From Desmodesmus armatus (taxonomy: Eukaryota; Chlorophyta; Chlorophyceae; Sphaeropleales; Scenedesmaceae): a stretch of DNA of 64,000 nucleotides. The notes under the pieces are model-generated. The model saw nothing but the letters and a program-made list of their open reading frames with translations. It was not told the DNA's origin and did no database searches. Positions 60,372 to 64,000 of this stretch are shown here, piece by piece. Position 1 is the stretch's first letter. The number at the start of each line of letters is the position of its first letter. The stretch lies in contig VIIQ02000008.1 in NCBI GenBank assembly GCA_007449985.2, positions 647,001 through 711,000 on the forward strand, given 5' to 3'. The translations under genes and the position numbers were made by a program.

Positions 60372-60756
60372 GCTTGCCGAGACTGCACTGTCTGGAGTGC
60401 GCTGAAGAGCTCGTATGAGAAGCAACCCTACTTATCTTCAGTGAAAGGTAATTGCTCGATGCATGATGCAGCTTTCTTCGCTTTCCTCAGTTTCTCCAGA
60501 ATTCAAGCAACTGACAGGTCAACTCACAGGCGCAGCCCTGGGTGCACACAACTACACCAGAAATTACACAAGACAAACAAGCCAACACATATGAACGCAT
60601 GCCAAGGTGGGATCTGACCTCCAACACCTGCCAGGCTGTCCAGCCCACCAACACAACTAGGCAGGTCAAAACTGCAAAACTTCTATCTAAGCTGGCACCT
60701 GCACCTAAGCTGCTCCTGAGGGCACCGTATAACGGCTGACCCTATCCTCTTGCTGT
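60372..60756. other. Spacer between the RAF2-like gene and the coiled-coil gene
   Basis: TTACA (minus TGTAA) at 60564-60568 lies about 190 nt beyond the stop of the coiled-coil gene. The remainder up to 60371 is the promoter of the RAF2-like gene. No exon is seen. Confidence 0.5.
60564..60568 (-). terminator. TGTAA polyadenylation signal (coiled-coil gene)
   Basis: First minus-strand TGTAA downstream of the stop at 60757. Confidence 0.5.
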
Positions 60757-63308
60757 TCAGCGGGTGCTGAGGGCTGTGCTGGTGAAAGCTGGGATGTCAT
60801 CGTCACCAGTGTCAACCTTCCCAAGCAGGGCAGTGGGCACGACAGGTGGCTTGCTGGGTGCTGTTGTGGCCTTCACGCCCTTGCCGGCAGCACTGCTGCC
60901 GCCCCCGCTGCTGCCGCGCATGCTGATGCGCCCGATGCTTCCAAAGCCCAGGCTGAAGCCCGAAGAGGAAGATGACTGCTGCTTCTGCAGCAACACCACA
61001 AAAAGCCACAGCAGCAAGGTCAGTTGCTGGCTTGTAGCAGAGATGGGTGATGGCATGAACCGTGTCCTGGCTTGGATCACATCTTTTGTAAGTGTGAAAG
61101 TTACATACGAGGCACACATTCACCCGACAACAGTCGGTGGAGAAACTGCTGACATGCCTCACCTTTGCGCCAGAAGAGAATGTCAGAGTGTCATTGTCTG
61201 CCTCCAATGTCAGCAGCGTGCTGCCACTGCTGGGTGCTGCTGCTGCCACTGATGCACTGCTTTTGTCAATCAAGCTGCGGGCTGAGTTGTCTGTGCTGGG
61301 CTGCTGGTCCTTCTGCTCTGCATCAGACGGCGCCATCAGGCTGGCAGGGCCTCCCTGCAGGCATGCGACAAACAGGCCGGTGTGGTGTCAAGCCAACAAC
61401 CTTTACCTCCCTGTTATACTGCATGCTGCGCAGTGCCCAGTCTGTCTCTGCAAGCCTGTTGCAACCTTTGCCTGCCGCGCTGTTGCTGGCCATGCGAGGT
61501 GCGGAGGGGCAGCCAGCTGCCATGTCATTTGCACTTGTCAGCATGTGCACGGCGTGGGCGACCAGCAACTACAAACAAACCCCGTTACGAACCCGCACAG
61601 CAAACTTGCTGCTCCACCACCACAATGAGCAGGGCTGCCACACTGCATGGTCTGCAGGTGGGGTTTGTGCTGTGTGGAACCCACCTGTGGCTCGTGGCGC
61701 CAGCCCAGCGACACGCGAGGCATGCCAGTGGTGGGGTCCTTGCCAATGCCCATGGGGAATGACAGCCTGAGAGCAGCAGACCGGCAGCGCATGCAGGCCC
61801 AAGCTGTCATGCAACAACGCAATCTTGTTGCACCTTGCTTCTAATCAGCAGCACACATTATGTGTTGATGCTAGGCTGCGCTGATGCCAACCGGTTGCAC
61901 AACTCACGTAGGTACATCCTGGCCCTCCTGCCCTGCTGTGAGGAAGATCCTGCCGGCTGCAGCATTCATCAGGCGCTGCATGCGGTGGGGGGACTCCAGC
62001 ACAAACTTTGACTGCAGCAGCAAACAACAGGCGCCGTGTCAGGCACAGTTGCCACACCACCACAGTGTATTCACTGTGCAAGATGCTGTGGACGCATTCA
62101 ATGTTGCCTGCAGGCTGTGCATCACATATAAAGCAGCTGCATGAGCCAAGGCAGTGGGGGTTCAGGCAGCCTCAACTCACCTCAAACTCCACCACATCCT
62201 CAGGACTGCAGGGAAACGGCAGCACACACAATTTGCAGTGAGTCACATGCACCATCCAATGAGCTGAGTGCAGGTGTTGCCTGGTGGGCAGCACAACGAT
62301 CATGCACACCATCAGGAAGTTGAACAGTGAGCCTGCACAGGGCTGTCCAGCCTGGCAGAAGGTACTTCTGTATGTCAGGACAGCCCCTCACCTTGTGCCC
62401 TGTGGGTCCAGAGGCACCAGCTCAATGCCCAGTGCCTGCATCTCCTGCAGAGCCGTCTGCAGGTCTGTGTCTTTGCTGAGGTACCGATTCAACACAGCTG
62501 TCACTTGGTCCTTTAGTGCTGCCAGGGTGGCCTCAGACGCCTCCAGCTCTGCCTGCCGTTCCCGCTGCAGCTGCTCCAGCTGCAGCAGCACAGGACAAAG
62601 CAGGAGTGCATCATGTATTGCGCGCTGGTTCGAGTTGAAAGCAAAGATATTTTGTCAACGCTTCTGCCCATGCAACAAACCACCAAAAGGCTGCCTGAAG
62701 GCATGCCCTTGCTGCCCTTGCAGCATATCAAGTTGTGCACAGACCACACTGCAAGCATACACCAACCTGATGCTGCAAGTCCTCCTGCTTGGCGACCAGG
62801 GCCCGTGAGCTGTCCTCCAGGTGCTTTGCCTTGTTGGCCAGCATGATGTTGGTCAGCACCAGTTTCGTGTTGTTCTGCTGCAGTTGCTGCTTCTGCTTGC
62901 CAAGCTCTGCTGCCTGCTGCTCCACCTGCTGCTTCTCTTCTTGCAGCTGCTGCGCTTTGTTCTCTGCCAATTCGTTCTGCTTCTGCGCCCTGGCCAGTTC
63001 CTGGTTAGTGGCCTGCAGCAGCAGCAAGTGGGTTGGATGATGAGGCCACCCGACAGTACAGTGGAGCTGCTGCCTGTTGGCAAACGTGGGGAAGTCTGCA
63101 ACGCTGGACTACCATCTCACTGGAAGTGACCTGCACCACAAGTGGATGTGTCTGATGGGACGCTACCAAATCAACCCACCTCCAGAAGCTCACGCAGCTC
63201 TTTCTCCCGTTGCTTTACTTCCCGGACTTCATCTGGACCACCCCTCTTCCGGATCCTCCTGATCTCCAGGGCAACAGCTCCCCCAACCGTGCCAATCAGC
63301 CCAAGCAT
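60757..63308 (-). CDS. Membrane-anchored coiled-coil protein of unknown function, eight exons, about 397 aa
   Basis: Exons (minus strand): 63308-63180, 63012-62767, 62579-62392, 62205-62181 (a 25-nt micro-exon), 62011-61908, 61766-61685, 61354-61163, 60984-60757; all in phase. The N-terminus is hydrophobic (MLGLIGTVGGAVALEI) followed by a basic segment (RRIRKRG), so it could be a membrane anchor or the end of a longer targeting sequence. A coiled coil runs from about 25 to 155 (REKELRELLE, QLQEEKQQVEQQAAELGKQK, LEQLQRERQAELEASEATLA). A compact domain follows (VTAVLNRYLSKDTDLQTALQ, SPEDVVEFESKFVLESPHRM, LSFPMGIGKDPTTGMPRVSL), then a Ser/Gly-rich tail. I do not recognise the family. An upstream exon at 63981-63797 would splice in phase to residue 1 and could lengthen the N-terminus by about 62 residues. 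Confidence 0.65.
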
Positions 63309-64000
63309 GCTGCTGTGGCAAACAGATGGATAGAGGGGGTCGAGCGGTTTGTAGGCGATGGCTCTACGTAGGCTGATGCTGGCTGCTGGCCACGGCTTTC
63401 AAGTGATGATACTGTACGTATTAACACACTGAGGCCCTCTCAGGCGTGGCTGACGGAGAGTCAAAACGTCCTTTACCTCGACGGCAAGCTCTGAGAAGGA
63501 CTGTACTGTCTTTAGCTATCCGCTTGACTGATAACTTCATATTCAACGTGGTGAGCAGGGCCCTTGCAGAACCCAACGGCTTTTGGGCGGTTTCCATGGA
63601 CGCTCAGACCAAAATAACTCACACCAAAATATAAACAGCTTGTATGTGGCTGCATTTTGCAGCAGCATAAGGCCACTTGGCGGCAATGAGCCAACTAGAC
63701 TGCCAGACTGGCAACCATGAAACAGCACCAATCATCTGACTTGCAAGGTGCCTTGCAGCACACTTGACTGCGAGCAGACTCCCTGCCTGCGCTCACCAAC
63801 ACAGTACATGCAGACACTGCCAACGAGGGCATCCTGCCCACCCGTTCAGCGGCTGAGCAGATGCATTGACCCCCATGGGAGGCATCCAACCATCACGTGT
63901 CAACGGCGCACACACAACAACTTCCCCCTTCAACCCGACAACTTTCCCCGCCAGTTTCCCCACATCTCTCTCACATCCCACATCAACCCGGTGCGCCTAA
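63309..64000. other. Upstream region of the coiled-coil gene, possible extra 5' exon
   Basis: On the minus strand an ATG at 63981 opens a frame (MGCERDVGKLAGKVVGLKGE) to a good donor at 63797 (TTG/GTGAGC, phase 2), compatible with the acceptor just before 63308. The match could be chance (one in three). The rest holds no other supported exon. Confidence 0.35.

Noticed and set aside
1..64000. CRISPR arrays, bacterial operons, rRNA or tRNA genes
   Set aside because: I saw no regularly spaced repeat array, no Shine-Dalgarno-led gene clusters, and no tRNA B-box (GGTTCGAATCC-like) with a matching A-box. A tRNAscan/Infernal run would be decisive.

Overview
The window looks like nuclear DNA of a green alga (Chlorophyta, probably a core chlorophyte). 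The evidence is: genes broken into many short exons with canonical GT...(T)GCAG introns; plant and algal protein types (plant-type SAR1, a plastid DUF493 protein, a pterin-dehydratase-like Rubisco-assembly-factor type protein, a plant-type amino acid permease, a starch-binding CBM20 protein); abundant CAG repeats giving Ala/Gln/Ser runs inside and outside genes; and TGTAA, the usual chlorophyte polyadenylation signal, after many stop codons. I assembled thirteen spliced gene models by hand by matching splice phases between exons. Every model gives one continuous reading frame, except the last exon of the prominin-like gene, where a 2-nt frame problem is visible.

Layout. (+) 706-4295 F-box/leucine-rich-repeat protein; (+) 5037-8527 Ala/Gln-rich protein of unknown function; (+) 10285-17291 a 1608-residue modular secreted protein built like bacterial surface proteins; (+) 18362-21195 a TBC1D20-type Rab GAP; (+) 21900-28191 a 20-exon five-pass prominin-like membrane protein; (+) 28805-30541 a plastid DUF493/YbeD-like protein; (+) 31046-33193 the COPII GTPase SAR1; (+) 34549-37081 and (-) 39707-42202 two orphan secreted Cys-rich proteins; (-) 42647-47006 an AAAP amino acid permease, divergent from (+) 47475-52289 a CBM20 protein with very long low-complexity regions; (-) 55803-57484 a nucleotide-sugar-transporter-like protein; (-) 58744-60371 a PCD/RAF2-like plastid protein; (-) 60757-63308 a coiled-coil protein.

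Functional themes. Several genes serve the secretory route and cell surface: SAR1 drives ER exit, TBC1D20-type proteins switch off Rab1 at the ER, the nucleotide-sugar transporter would feed Golgi glycosylation, and the prominin-like protein and three secreted proteins are likely cargo. A second group is plastid-directed: DUF493, the RAF2-like protein and the CBM20 protein. The genes are separately transcribed and nothing suggests an operon or biosynthetic cluster.

The most unusual non-genic structure lies behind SAR1, at 33732-34000. Two copies of the same ~72-nt sequence are inserted in opposite orientations, and each is flanked by its own 13- or 17-bp direct repeat. Together they form a 70/72-matched foldback and resemble two independent short retroposition events of an mRNA tail.
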